Source: Deltaproteobacteria bacterium | GTDB taxonomy: Bacteria > SAR324 > NAC60-12 | Direction: 5' to 3' | DNA: 34,694 bases | Assembly: GCA_002726945.1 (NCBI GenBank) | Contig: PBTB01000015.1 | Location: 1 to 34,694 of the forward strand | Shown: positions 16,498-24,066 of the stretch, in pieces | Layout: the number at the start of each line of letters is the position of its first letter | Numbering within the stretch: the stretch's first letter is position 1 | The notes under the pieces: generated by a model | Database searches by the model: none | What the model was told of the DNA's origin: nothing | Seen by the model: only the letters and a program-made list of their open reading frames with translations | Program-made: the position numbers and the translations under genes

Positions 16498-17292
16498 TCA
16501 AGCGTGAAGAACGTCCGGAGGCCATTCAACGAGACCGTCCGGATAGATCGTGCGGAGCATGTAGAGTCCGTGTGGAGGAGCGGTTTTCCCCCCTAAGGTA
16601 CGGTCCCGGTTTTTCAGGATAGCCCCAACCTCCTCCGGGGATAATTTCCCCAAGCCCACGTCCACCAGCGTTCCCGCTAAAATCCGCACCATATGCTGGA
16701 GGAAGGAGTTCGCTTCGGCCTCAATCCACAGTCTGCCGGGCTGAGAGGGATCCAGTTCCACCTGCAACTCCCGGAGTTCCTTGACTGGATTCGGGGAGGC
16801 GCAGCGAACCGAACGGAATGCAGAAAAATCGTGAATGCCAACCAACCGTGTTGCGGCTTCACGCATGGCCGCAACGTCAAGGCTCCGGCGCACCCACCAT
16901 GCGGAATTTGGTCCAAAGGGATCGGCGTAGGGGCAGTTGTGGATCAGGTAGCGGTAGTGCTTGCCAACGGCACTGTGGCGGGCGTGGAATTCCAAAGGCA
17001 TAGGCTGGACGTGCTTGACGACCACATCCTCCGGAAGTTTCGAGTTGAGGGCCCCCCGCCACTTTTCCGCAGAAAAACAGGTGTCGAGTTGGAAACTGGC
17101 GGGATAGTTGAGCGCATGGACTCCTGCGTCAGTGCGACCTGCGCCGTGAACTTTGACGGATTGTCCGGTGAGTTCAAGGAGGGCATGTTCCAGCAGTCCC
17201 TCAATGGTGGGATCGTGAGGCTGGATCTGCCAACCCCGGTAGCAGGTGCCGCTGTAGGCGAGGAGAATCAGCCAGTTCTGGGAGGACGGCAC
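16498..17292 (-). CDS. truA: tRNA pseudouridine(38-40) synthase
   Basis: A 264-residue TruA, which isomerises uridines 38-40 in the tRNA anticodon stem-loop. The catalytic Asp55 is in GAGRTDAGVHA. Other family blocks are LAYSGTCYRGWQIQP, HARHSAVGKHYRYLI, GIHDFSAFRS and NSFLQHMVRILAGTLVDVG near the C-terminus. The start is GTG at 17292, twelve bases after the thioredoxin stop. It ends six bases before uvrB on the same strand, so co-transcription is likely. Confidence 0.97.
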   Translation of the reverse strand: MPSSQNWLILLAYSGTCYRGWQIQPHDPTIEGLLEHALLELTGQSVKVHGAGRTDAGVHALNYPASFQLDTCFSAEKWRGALNSKLPEDVVVKHVQPMPLEFHARHSAVGKHYRYLIHNCPYADPFGPNSAWWVRRSLDVAAMREAATRLVGIHDFSAFRSVRCASPNPVKELRELQVELDPSQPGRLWIEAEANSFLQHMVRILAGTLVDVGLGKLSPEEVGAILKNRDRTLGGKTAPPHGLYMLRTIYPDGLVEWPPDVLHA

Positions 17293-17304
17293 CGCACGGG
17301 GGGA

Positions 17305-17625
17305 TCAGGCGGCTTGCTGGGCCAGCGCCTTGATGCGGCTCGGATCGTTGCCGGTCACGCTGTCCACCTGCTGTCCGTCCTTGAGCAGTACGATGTACGG
17401 AATGCCACGCACCCCAAAGCGCTGGGCCGATTCCATGTTGCTGTCCACGTCTACCTTGCAGACCTTGAGCTTGCCGTCCATTTCCTCGGCGATCTCATCG
17501 AGGGTGGGCGCTAACGCAAGGCATGGACCGCACCACTCCGCCCAGAAGTCCACGAGGGTGTATCCGGACTGGGTTGCTTCATCAAAATTCGCATCTTGCA
17601 GGTGAACCACCTTATCGCTGGCCAT
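17305..17625 (-). CDS. trxA: Thioredoxin
   Basis: A 106-residue single-domain thioredoxin, a cytosolic dithiol reductant for proteins such as ribonucleotide reductase and methionine sulfoxide reductase. The active site is WAEWCGPC, preceded by YTLVDF. The cis-proline loop RGIPYIVLLKDGQ matches the family, and length is normal. There is no signal peptide. It sits between argH (112-bp gap) and truA (12-bp gap) on the minus strand. More than one thioredoxin may exist in the genome, so the trxA symbol is by type, not proven orthology. Confidence 0.95.
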   Translation of the reverse strand: MASDKVVHLQDANFDEATQSGYTLVDFWAEWCGPCLALAPTLDEIAEEMDGKLKVCKVDVDSNMESAQRFGVRGIPYIVLLKDGQQVDSVTGNDPSRIKALAQQAA

Positions 17626-17737
17626 CTTACATCTCCATACGGGTTGGGCCGATCATTCCGGCTTTTGAAAAGCTTAATGTTCCAAAATCCCCAAAACCTC
17701 TCAAGCCGAAACTCACTCACACCCTGTTGCGACTCAT

Positions 17738-19237
17738 TCAAATCCGGTACTCCCGGCACCGCTGCCGGGCCTCGTCAATGTGCTGCTGGAGGACGATTCC
17801 CTCCGCCTGAAACTGCGACAATGCCACTCGAAGCTCGGCCACTTGCTCCCTCACTGAATCGGGAGCCGGACTCCCCGAGTGCTGTCGCTCTGCAATCAGG
17901 GAACTTGGGTTGGCCAAATGCTCAAATTCCTCCAACGAGAGCGTGAGGTCGTGCCCGGATTCCTGTAGCGCCTGCTCCAAGGCCTGATAGGTGATTTCGG
18001 TTTCCGGCGCAGAGAGACGCACTGCTAGGGCCAAAACGTGGTAACACTCCCGGAAGGGCAGGTTGTGGGTGCGGGCCAGGTGATCCGCCCAATCCACGGA
18101 GTTCATAAAACCCACCCTACACTGCTCCTGCATCCGTGCCCGGTTGACGGTCAGTGTCTCAAAGACCCCGCGCAACACCCCCGGAGCTTCCTCGCACTCC
18201 CGCAGGAGATCCATGATCAGGTACTTGGTGGCTTGCGTGTCCCGGTTGTAGCCGCTGAATCCACCCTTCTGGATGCCCATCAGGCTCACCAGATAGCCGT
18301 GGGCCAGCGATGCCTTGGATTTCAGCACTTCCGCAAAATCCGGGTTCTTCTTCTGCGGCATGATCGAGGAACCGGTCACAAACGCCTCGTTAATCGTGAC
18401 CATCCCGGTGTAGGGCAGGCTGAGGATGATGAGATCCTGTGCCATGATGCTGAGGTGGTTCATCAGCATTGCCGCAGCGTGAGCAAGCTGCGCTTCATGT
18501 TCCCAGCGCGAAACGATGCAGTCGAGTGTGTTTGTATCCACACGGTCAAAGGCGAGCAGTTCTGCCGTGAAGTTCCGGTCAATTGGCCACGAGGTGCCAA
18601 AAGACGCGACTGCTCCAAGCGGATTGCGGTTGACCAGTTGCAGCGTGAGCCGCAGGCGCTCCAGATCCCGGACAAGTCCCTGGACATACGCGCAGAGCCA
18701 ATGTCCCCAAGTGGTGATCATCGCGGGCTGGTAGTGCGTGAATCCAGGCATGACCGCATCGGCATAACGCTCGGCTTGTTCCAGCAGAGCCTCGGCCAGT
18801 TGGTGGCAGGAGACGGCCAACTCAAGCCCACGATCCCGGAGCCAGAGCCGAAGGTCGCAGGACGACTGGTCGTTGCGGCTGCGGCCAATGTGCATCCGCC
18901 CTCCAGCATCGGTCCCCTGCGTCTCCGTCACAAACGCCTCAACGTTGATGTGAACGTCCTCCTTTTCCGGATCGAGGAAAAATTTACCGGACTCGTGCAG
19001 CCCTTCCAGTTCCCGGAGTCCGGCAAGCATCCGGGAAAGCTGCTCGTCTGTGATCAAGCCCTGCTGGTGCAGCATGATGCTATGGGCGCGGTTGGTCCAA
19101 AGATCGTAGGGCAGCAATGCCTCGTCGGCCATGGGCAGGGCACGGACGTCGCGTCCCGCACAAAACTGCACGTTCTGCTCGGCGGGCGGACGGCTGAGGT
19201 GGCTTCCCCAAACTTGGGATGGTGAAGGTGTGGTCAT
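17738..19237 (-). CDS. argH: Argininosuccinate lyase
   Basis: A 499-residue argininosuccinate lyase (fumarase/aspartase superfamily), which makes arginine and fumarate in the last step of arginine biosynthesis. The superfamily signature GSSIMPQKKNPD is present with the catalytic Ser of the mobile loop. Also present are MHIGRSRNDQ and PGFTHYQPAMITTWGHWL. The chain is somewhat longer than the usual 460 residues, with extra sequence at the C-terminus (about 30-40 residues, partly helical and charged). The ATG at 19237 is preferred because the upstream in-frame extension to 19363 is not family-like and overlaps the flgB promoter region. It heads the minus-strand set argH-trx-truA-uvrB and diverges from flgB. 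Confidence 0.95.
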   Translation of the reverse strand: MTTPSPSQVWGSHLSRPPAEQNVQFCAGRDVRALPMADEALLPYDLWTNRAHSIMLHQQGLITDEQLSRMLAGLRELEGLHESGKFFLDPEKEDVHINVEAFVTETQGTDAGGRMHIGRSRNDQSSCDLRLWLRDRGLELAVSCHQLAEALLEQAERYADAVMPGFTHYQPAMITTWGHWLCAYVQGLVRDLERLRLTLQLVNRNPLGAVASFGTSWPIDRNFTAELLAFDRVDTNTLDCIVSRWEHEAQLAHAAAMLMNHLSIMAQDLIILSLPYTGMVTINEAFVTGSSIMPQKKNPDFAEVLKSKASLAHGYLVSLMGIQKGGFSGYNRDTQATKYLIMDLLRECEEAPGVLRGVFETLTVNRARMQEQCRVGFMNSVDWADHLARTHNLPFRECYHVLALAVRLSAPETEITYQALEQALQESGHDLTLSLEEFEHLANPSSLIAERQHSGSPAPDSVREQVAELRVALSQFQAEGIVLQQHIDEARQRCREYRI

Positions 19238-19329
19238 GGTTCCAGTTTGTGGATGGTTGGCCTCTGACGCTAGCAGACGGGGGATTGCCTGAAAACTCAA
19301 GAAGATTCGGGAACCCGGACCCTTGGAAT

Positions 19330-19345
19330 TGGCCCTGCGATTGCA
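19330..19345 (+). promoter_or_regulatory. Sigma-54-type promoter for flgB
   Basis: TTGGCCCTGCGATTGCA contains GG at -24 and GC at -12 with the correct 10-bp spacing. It matches TGGCACG-N4-TTGCA with two mismatches in the -24 box. It ends 39 bp before the flgB ATG, a natural distance, and flagellar rod genes are RpoN-dependent in many bacteria. Confidence 0.6.
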
Positions 19346-19384
19346 TGTTTCGGCGACAGGCATTCAACCCTGTCACAAACGACC

Positions 19385-19801
19385 ATGGCCGGACTCTTCA
19401 ACAGCCCTTTCGTCACCCTCGCGCACAAGTCCCTCAATTTCCGGACGCAGCGCCATGACGTGCTTGCCTCCAACATCGCCAACATCGACACTCCCGGATA
19501 CAAAGCTGAGGATTTGGTGTTCGAGAAAGCGTTGAAAAAAGCCCTGCACGCCGACGAACCCGGACTGCTGAAGATCACCAATGCTCGCCACTTGGACGGC
19601 AACCAGACTCCGCCGCTCAACCTCGTGGAGGCTAAGCGTATCAACAGCGCCACACCCTTCGTGAAGTTCAACGGCAACACGGTGGATCTGGACAAGGAGA
19701 TGGCCAAGATGGCCGAAAACCAGATGATGTACACTGCGGCAATCCGGATGCTACAGCATCAGTTCCGCTTGATGAAAACCGCCGTCTCCGAAGGCCGCTA
19801 A
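19385..19801 (+). CDS. flgB: Flagellar basal-body rod protein FlgB
   Basis: A 138-residue proximal rod subunit, exported by the flagellar type III apparatus and assembled in the periplasm. The N-terminal rod-family motif is present: LNFRTQRHDVLASNIANIDTPGYKAEDL. The C-terminal helix (MAKMAENQMMYTAAIRMLQHQF) matches the FlgB family. A putative sigma-54 promoter lies directly upstream. The stop codon TAA shares its last A with the flgC ATG. It starts a short flgB-flgC-X-fliE cluster that then meets a convergent gene, so the rest of the flagellar genes are elsewhere. Confidence 0.95.
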   Translation: MAGLFNSPFVTLAHKSLNFRTQRHDVLASNIANIDTPGYKAEDLVFEKALKKALHADEPGLLKITNARHLDGNQTPPLNLVEAKRINSATPFVKFNGNTVDLDKEMAKMAENQMMYTAAIRMLQHQFRLMKTAVSEGR

Positions 19802-20247
19802 TGAGCTTCCTCTCCGCCCTGACCGTCAGCGTTTCCGGGATGTCCGCCCAGCGTCAGCGGGTGAACACGATCTCGGAAAACATCGCCAACGCCCAGACCA
19901 CCCGGACCCCGCAAGGCGGGCCGTACCGCCGTCGTGAGGTGATCCTGGCCGCCGTTTCCAACGACCGCACTTTTGAGCAGGAACTGCGGGCGCAGGATCG
20001 CTCTCTCAGCACCGCCACGGAAGTGAAGGTCGTTGGTATCGTGCAAGACAACCGCCCTCCCATCCTGCGCTACGAGCCGGGGCATCCGGACGCGAACACT
20101 GAGGGCTATGTGGAAATGCCCAACGTGAAGGTCATGGAGGAGATGGTGAACCTGATGACCGCCTCTCGCTCCTATGAAGCGAATGCAGCGGCGTTCAATG
20201 CCGCCAAGGGCATGGCGCAAGCCGCACTTGATTTGGGACGAGCCTGA
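19801..20247 (+). CDS. flgC: Flagellar basal-body rod protein FlgC
   Basis: A 148-residue proximal rod protein. The N-terminal rod motif is SVSGMSAQRQRVNTISENIANAQTT, with a Pro-rich QGGPYRRREVIL. The C-terminal motif EGYVEMPNVKVMEEMVNLM plus SRSYEANAAAFNAAKGM is diagnostic of FlgC. Its start overlaps the flgB stop by one base, indicating translational coupling. A 100-bp gap with a dyad follows before the next gene. Confidence 0.97.
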   Translation: MSFLSALTVSVSGMSAQRQRVNTISENIANAQTTRTPQGGPYRRREVILAAVSNDRTFEQELRAQDRSLSTATEVKVVGIVQDNRPPILRYEPGHPDANTEGYVEMPNVKVMEEMVNLMTASRSYEANAAAFNAAKGMAQAALDLGRA

Positions 20248-20262
20248 TTTCGTCCTGATTCG

Positions 20263-20282
20263 GAACGGCACAACCGCCGTTC
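20263..20282. repeat. Hairpin between flgC and the next gene (GAACGGC-N6-GCCGTTC)
   Basis: Perfect 7-bp arms with a 6-base loop, 16 bases after the flgC stop. A short T-run comes only 11 bases later, so it would be a weak terminator or an mRNA-stabilising stem separating flgBC from the downstream pair. Confidence 0.5.
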
Positions 20283-20347
20283 ACTGAAACCATTTTTCCG
20301 GAACCTTACATGACGTGAGGTCACAGGTCAACCAGCCAGGAGGCGAA

Positions 20348-20659
20348 ATGAATGACCTGAAGCTGGACCCCCGGTTTGTTGGACTCAAGCCACAAACGGG
20401 AGTCAACCAGCGGATACCAAATGCACACGAGTCGCTTCAGGGCGAACTGTTCGCGAGTACGTTGCACCAGACCATCACAGACATGCACCAACTGACACAG
20501 CAAGCCGAGCTTGCCCGTCAAGCGCTTGCCGCCAGCGATGGTTCCAGCATCACCTCTGAAATGCACCGTGCCGACGAGATGCACCATAAGATGATGGAAG
20601 CACAACACAATTTGGCCCTTCTCTACCAACAGCTTCAGGCCAACCAGCAGAAGAGTTGA
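20348..20659 (+). CDS. Small protein between flgC and fliE, possible rod-associated component
   Basis: A 103-residue protein I do not recognise. The ATG at 20348 follows AGGAGG with good spacing; an upstream in-frame start at 20315 lacks one. It is hydrophilic and helical, rich in Gln, Met and His in the second half (MHRADEMHHKMMEAQHNLALLYQQLQ). It has no signal peptide or transmembrane segment. The C-terminal amphipathic helix resembles in style the rod or inner-rod subunits of type III systems, but this is only a loose similarity. Position between flgC and fliE in the same orientation makes a flagellar rod, export or MS-ring-adaptor role plausible. Sixteen bases separate it from fliE. Confidence 0.65.
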   Translation: MNDLKLDPRFVGLKPQTGVNQRIPNAHESLQGELFASTLHQTITDMHQLTQQAELARQALAASDGSSITSEMHRADEMHHKMMEAQHNLALLYQQLQANQQKS

Positions 20660-20675
20660 CACAAGGAGGTGTGAG

Positions 20676-20969
20676 ATGAAGTTGAACCCGATCAACCCCG
20701 TCCTCCCCGTTTCCCGGCAAGGCGCGGAGCAACGGCAATCCCCGAATGACACCAGCATTGGAGACACGTTCTCCAACCTGCTGGATGCCGTCAACCGCCA
20801 GCAGATCGAGGCGGAAGCCAAGCAGACCGAACTGCTGACGTCCCCGAACAAGGACATCCACGGCACCATGATCGCCTTGGAGAAGGCGGAGATCTCAATG
20901 CGCCTGATGCTCCAAGTGCGTAACAAGCTTGTGGCCGCCTACGAGGAGATCATGCGGATGCAGGTCTGA
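20676..20969 (+). CDS. fliE: Flagellar hook-basal body complex protein FliE
   Basis: A 97-residue FliE, the adaptor between the MS ring and the proximal rod. The C-terminal block is typical: KDIHGTMIALEKAEISMRL, followed by LQVRNKLVAAYEEIMRMQV. The central FSNLLDAVNRQQIEAE is also FliE-like. An almost perfect Shine-Dalgarno AAGGAGGTG lies six bases before the ATG. It ends 23 bp from the convergent coiled-coil gene. Confidence 0.93.
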   Translation: MKLNPINPVLPVSRQGAEQRQSPNDTSIGDTFSNLLDAVNRQQIEAEAKQTELLTSPNKDIHGTMIALEKAEISMRLMLQVRNKLVAAYEEIMRMQV

Positions 20970-20992
20970 TTCCAACCCGCCGCGTTCTTGAT

Positions 20993-22138
20993 CTAGCGGA
21001 TCACTTCCTTCAAATAGCGTTGTTGCCGAGGGGTCAGCTTGACCCCTTCCTGCTGATTGCGACGCTGAATGTCCTCACGAAATTTTGGATTCGCCTGAAA
21101 ATCGTACTCAAATTTCAGCGGTCGAATGCCACGCTCCGACCAGTATCCACGCCCGCCCACATGCTCCCGCTCTCCCCGCATTCTCCGTGATTTCCGTGCA
21201 GACTGCTGGGCCATTTGCCGCAACGCTCCCATGTTCTGAAGCAGTTGGTTGAGGTAGCCCTCGGTCTGCTGTGCCGAGTCCAAAGATTGCTCGCGGTTGC
21301 CTTGCCGCAAGGCCCGTTCGGCGGCATCAGAGGCTTGCTCTCCAGAACGCATCAGTTGCTCGGTGGCCTGCATCATGGAGGTCTGCGACATTCCGGACAG
21401 GCTCTCAAGCTGTGCCTGAAGCTGACGCAGGGCTTCGGTGATCTGCTGCTGGAGGTCTCCGGTCTGTTGGCGCATTTCAGAAGTCATGGGTTGAGCCGGG
21501 GGTACCTGCTGCAACGCCTGTTGCACCTGCCCCTCCGTTTGCTGGGATTGCTGAAGTTGCTGGCGCATCTCCTCCAGTTGACGAAGAAGTTCTTCAGTCT
21601 GCTGTTCCAGATATTGCGAAACCGACTGCTCGAATTCCTGCTGCTGGCGGTTGAAGGCCGAAAGCATTTGGTTGAGCAGTTCCTGGGCTTCCTCAATCCG
21701 TCCGTCCTCCAATAATTTTCTGATGTTTTCCATCAGGTCGGAAAGCGGTTGCGACTGCGGAGCTTGCTGCCTGTCGGATTGGGGCAGGAACTCCGAGAGC
21801 GTTTCCTGCTGGGACAGCATTTCCGAAAGTTGACGCTCAAAGGCTTCCAGCAGTTCCATCACCTGCTGCATCTGCTCAGGACTCCCTCCTTCCTTGAACC
21901 ACTGCATCCACTGCTCAAGTTGCTGGAAATCCTGAAAAGCGTCCTCCCCCTCCAACAGGCTGCGCTCCAACTCCTCCTGCTCCAGCAAGGCCACCAGCCG
22001 TTGACGCATGTGCTGCATCACCGATTGTTCTTTCGCCATCAGGCTGACCTGCTGGGCGGTGGGCGCTTTAGCCCACACGGAGTGGATGATCATCCCACAC
22101 AGTAAGAGGAGCAGAAGGGTTTTACGGAACGTGAGCAT
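20993..22138 (-). CDS. Secreted Gln-rich coiled-coil protein (DUF4175 C-terminal-like)
   Basis: A 381-residue protein with signal peptide MLTFRKTLLLLLLCGMIIHS ending near WAKA. It is then almost entirely charged and Gln-rich helix with coiled-coil heptads (about 25-335), and ends in a short conserved-looking tail (RGYWSERGIRPLKFEYDF, then LTPRQQRYLKEVIR). The helix-rich, low-complexity body with a compact tail recalls the C-terminal half of DUF4175/aProt_lowcomp proteins of alphaproteobacteria, here without their membrane-spanning N-terminal half. I chose the ATG at 22138 because the signal peptide starts there; the open frame reaches back to 22549 without signal features. It is probably periplasmic and may be structural. 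It diverges from a beta-barrel gene, which could be a partner. Function unknown. Confidence 0.7.
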   Translation of the reverse strand: MLTFRKTLLLLLLCGMIIHSVWAKAPTAQQVSLMAKEQSVMQHMRQRLVALLEQEELERSLLEGEDAFQDFQQLEQWMQWFKEGGSPEQMQQVMELLEAFERQLSEMLSQQETLSEFLPQSDRQQAPQSQPLSDLMENIRKLLEDGRIEEAQELLNQMLSAFNRQQQEFEQSVSQYLEQQTEELLRQLEEMRQQLQQSQQTEGQVQQALQQVPPAQPMTSEMRQQTGDLQQQITEALRQLQAQLESLSGMSQTSMMQATEQLMRSGEQASDAAERALRQGNREQSLDSAQQTEGYLNQLLQNMGALRQMAQQSARKSRRMRGEREHVGGRGYWSERGIRPLKFEYDFQANPKFREDIQRRNQQEGVKLTPRQQRYLKEVIR

Positions 22139-22345
22139 CCGTTTATCCGGAAAATACCGCAGGTGTTGGCATTTGAAAAAGCCTTGAGGTGAAGGTTTCA
22201 TCATAGCGGCTTGTGGAGGAAGAACCAAGGTGGGGTGAAGCAAATTGGACTGATCCGGGCAAAACTTTCCCTTGTAACAACTCGCCGCTCGCATTAAAGT
22301 TTGGTAACGTTGCGCGGTGAAAGTCCACTTTTTCAGAGGTTGCTG

Positions 22346-23269
22346 ATGTTCCGGGTCAAACAAGTTGTACTGTGGTTGCCTGCCCTGCTGCTCCTGCACG
22401 GAGCCGTAGCGGAGGTGTATGCGAAAAAATGCTCGCTGAAGACCGTCAAGGCCGCCTTTGACTCGGAAATGAGCGTGAACATGGTCGCCTCGATTTGCCC
22501 GAAGTACAAAGAAACGATCGCCAAGTCCGGTGGAGAGATCTCGGCCCAACCTGCCTCGTCTTCGGCAAGCAAGAGTTCCCAGACGGTTCAGGGCGCCTCA
22601 GCGTCCTCCCGAGCCGTCAAGAACAGTTGCTCGGATCAGGACAAAGCCAACATGGTGTTGGCCGGAGTCAAGCTGGAGGTCATTTGGAAAATGTGTGGCA
22701 AACCCGCGCAAACGGCACAGACAGTTCAAGCCGCCGCCGTTGTTCAACCCACTGCAACGGTTGCCAACGAATCTGCTCCAGAATCAAAACCGAAGCAAAC
22801 CCGATCTCGCCGTTCTCAATCCAAGGAGGAGACTGAAGCCGCCAAGCAGGAGGACAAATCTGAACCTGTGGAGTCCGAATCCGAGCAGTCGGCCTTGGAG
22901 ATGCAGCACACCCTGGGGTTTGGCCTTGGTCTCGGTGCCCAAACGCAATATCTGCTGCCCTATTATTTCTACAATCTTGATGAACAATTGATGGTCGGTG
23001 CCCAGCTTCGCATGATGAAAATGGACGGCAGTTCTGTGACGGCAATCACCGGTTCCGGAGGATATTTGTGGAAATGGAGCGATTTCCGCTTGGGTGGTCA
23101 GGGATATTTGGGCTTCGGAGGTGGAGTGAGTTGGGGCTTTGAGGGCTTGGCGTTTTACGACCTTGTTCCGGGGCTGGACCTCGGGCTGGCCCTGAACCTT
23201 CCTCTGGGCAGCACCAAGGACGTCAGTCACAAGCTCGGATTCACAATGCTCGCCGGCTACAAGTTCTGA
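22346..23269 (+). CDS. Putative outer-membrane beta-barrel protein with Cys-containing N-terminal repeats
   Basis: A 307-residue secreted protein. Residues 1-26 are a signal peptide (VKQVVLWLPALLLLHGAVAEVYA). Two short related helical units follow (KAAFDSEMSVNMVASICPKY and DKANMVLAGVKLEVIWKMCGK), each with one Cys, separated by Ser/Ala/Gln-rich linker. A charged Glu/Lys/Arg-rich hinge (about 145-190) precedes a C-terminal barrel of about 120 residues. The barrel has Gly/Tyr/Trp strands and ends in TMLAGYKF, a beta-signal. AGAGG lies six bases before the ATG at 22346. I see no named family. The helical units could bind peptidoglycan or a periplasmic partner, but that is speculation. Confidence 0.7.
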   Translation: MFRVKQVVLWLPALLLLHGAVAEVYAKKCSLKTVKAAFDSEMSVNMVASICPKYKETIAKSGGEISAQPASSSASKSSQTVQGASASSRAVKNSCSDQDKANMVLAGVKLEVIWKMCGKPAQTAQTVQAAAVVQPTATVANESAPESKPKQTRSRRSQSKEETEAAKQEDKSEPVESESEQSALEMQHTLGFGLGLGAQTQYLLPYYFYNLDEQLMVGAQLRMMKMDGSSVTAITGSGGYLWKWSDFRLGGQGYLGFGGGVSWGFEGLAFYDLVPGLDLGLALNLPLGSTKDVSHKLGFTMLAGYKF

Positions 23270-23290
23270 AAACAATCAGGTCGGCGCAAA

Positions 23291-23554
23291 TCAACCCCTG
23301 CCAGGGAAGGTGGTGTTTTCGGCGGTCGCCTGATTCATCAGGCGGATCAGGCTCGACTGGTTGCGGATTTTGCGGGGGCCGGGCCGCGCTCCAGTGCGAT
23401 TGGTCACGCCACCGTCGAACGGCACCCCCACCAAGGCGATGTCCAGCCCTTCCGGGTCTTCCTGATACGGTGCCCGCAGGAAGGTGGGGATGCCGGTGTA
23501 GCGAGGCCGCACTTGCGGATCGGAAAATTCGGGATACTTGAATTGTCGAGGCAT
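23291..23554 (-). pseudogene. Truncated agmatinase/arginase-family gene (5' fragment)
   Basis: An 87-codon frame that matches only the start of agmatinase/ureohydrolase proteins: YTGIPTFLRAPYQ, ALVGVPFDGGVTNRTGAR, GPRKIRNQSSLIRLMNQAT. Full-length members have about 300-350 residues and place all Mn-binding His/Asp motifs (GGDHS, DAHxD, SxDxDxxDP) later, so this product would lack the active site. Start codon and Shine-Dalgarno (AGGAA) remain intact. Homology stops at about codon 80, then a short unrelated tail and TGA, 21 bp before the end of the convergent beta-barrel gene. The 3' part was probably lost by deletion. Intact family members hydrolyse guanidino compounds to urea, which fits the nearby OHCU decarboxylase in nitrogen catabolism. 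Confidence 0.8.
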
Positions 23555-23672
23555 GGTAATTCCTATTTCCGACTATCGTAATTCATTGAAAATTAGGGAA
23601 AGTTTAACGCTAAACACATAATTGAGACAGGAAGACTTCATTTCAATTCCGTGGCTGGTGGGGAAAAGGGCT

Positions 23673-23978
23673 TCAGACGTTTTCCCAGACGTTGAGCCGG
23701 GCAATCTTTTGGTCAAGGATCATCTCGGTCACTGTGGATTTGAATTTGGCAAAGTGCGGAGTCTGGAGGTGTGCCTGAAAGGCGGCTTCATCATCATAGA
23801 TTTCGTAGAGATTGACGGTGTCCTCGCCATCCTGCGGCACCATCACGTCAAAGCGGCGGCATCCGGGCTCGCCCTGCACCGAGGACGCAGCGTTGCGTTT
23901 CACCGAATCCAGAAATTGCTCTCGCGTCCCGGGCTGGAGTGTGAACTCCACCCAAATCACCAGTCGTGGCTCTGTCAT
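23673..23978 (-). CDS. Antibiotic biosynthesis monooxygenase (ABM)-domain protein
   Basis: A 101-residue ferredoxin-like-fold protein of the ABM/YgiN-LsrG group. It begins LVIWVEFTLQPGTREQFLD, then has the conserved GEPGCRRFDVMVPQD and the block YEIYDDEAAFQAHLQTPHF. Such proteins are small dimeric oxygenases, isomerases or autoinducer-degrading enzymes; function cannot be narrowed down. The start at 23978 gives the family's normal N-terminus; the in-frame ATG at 24023 adds 15 unrelated residues. It lies 88 bp downstream of the enolase-superfamily gene on the minus strand. Confidence 0.87.
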   Translation of the reverse strand: MTEPRLVIWVEFTLQPGTREQFLDSVKRNAASSVQGEPGCRRFDVMVPQDGEDTVNLYEIYDDEAAFQAHLQTPHFAKFKSTVTEMILDQKIARLNVWENV

Positions 23979-24066
23979 ACGATTCCGTTTTTGGGGTTGA
24001 TCAACAGCAAGAGCACCATGCAAGGATGAGAGTCGGCAATCCGGATTGCAAGATCAAGCGGGATTC

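Noticed and set aside
15649-16596. 315-codon plus-strand open frame
   Set aside because: Antisense to uvrB; no recognisable domain.
18038-19225. 395-codon plus-strand open frame
   Set aside because: Antisense shadow of argH, which has unmistakable signature motifs.
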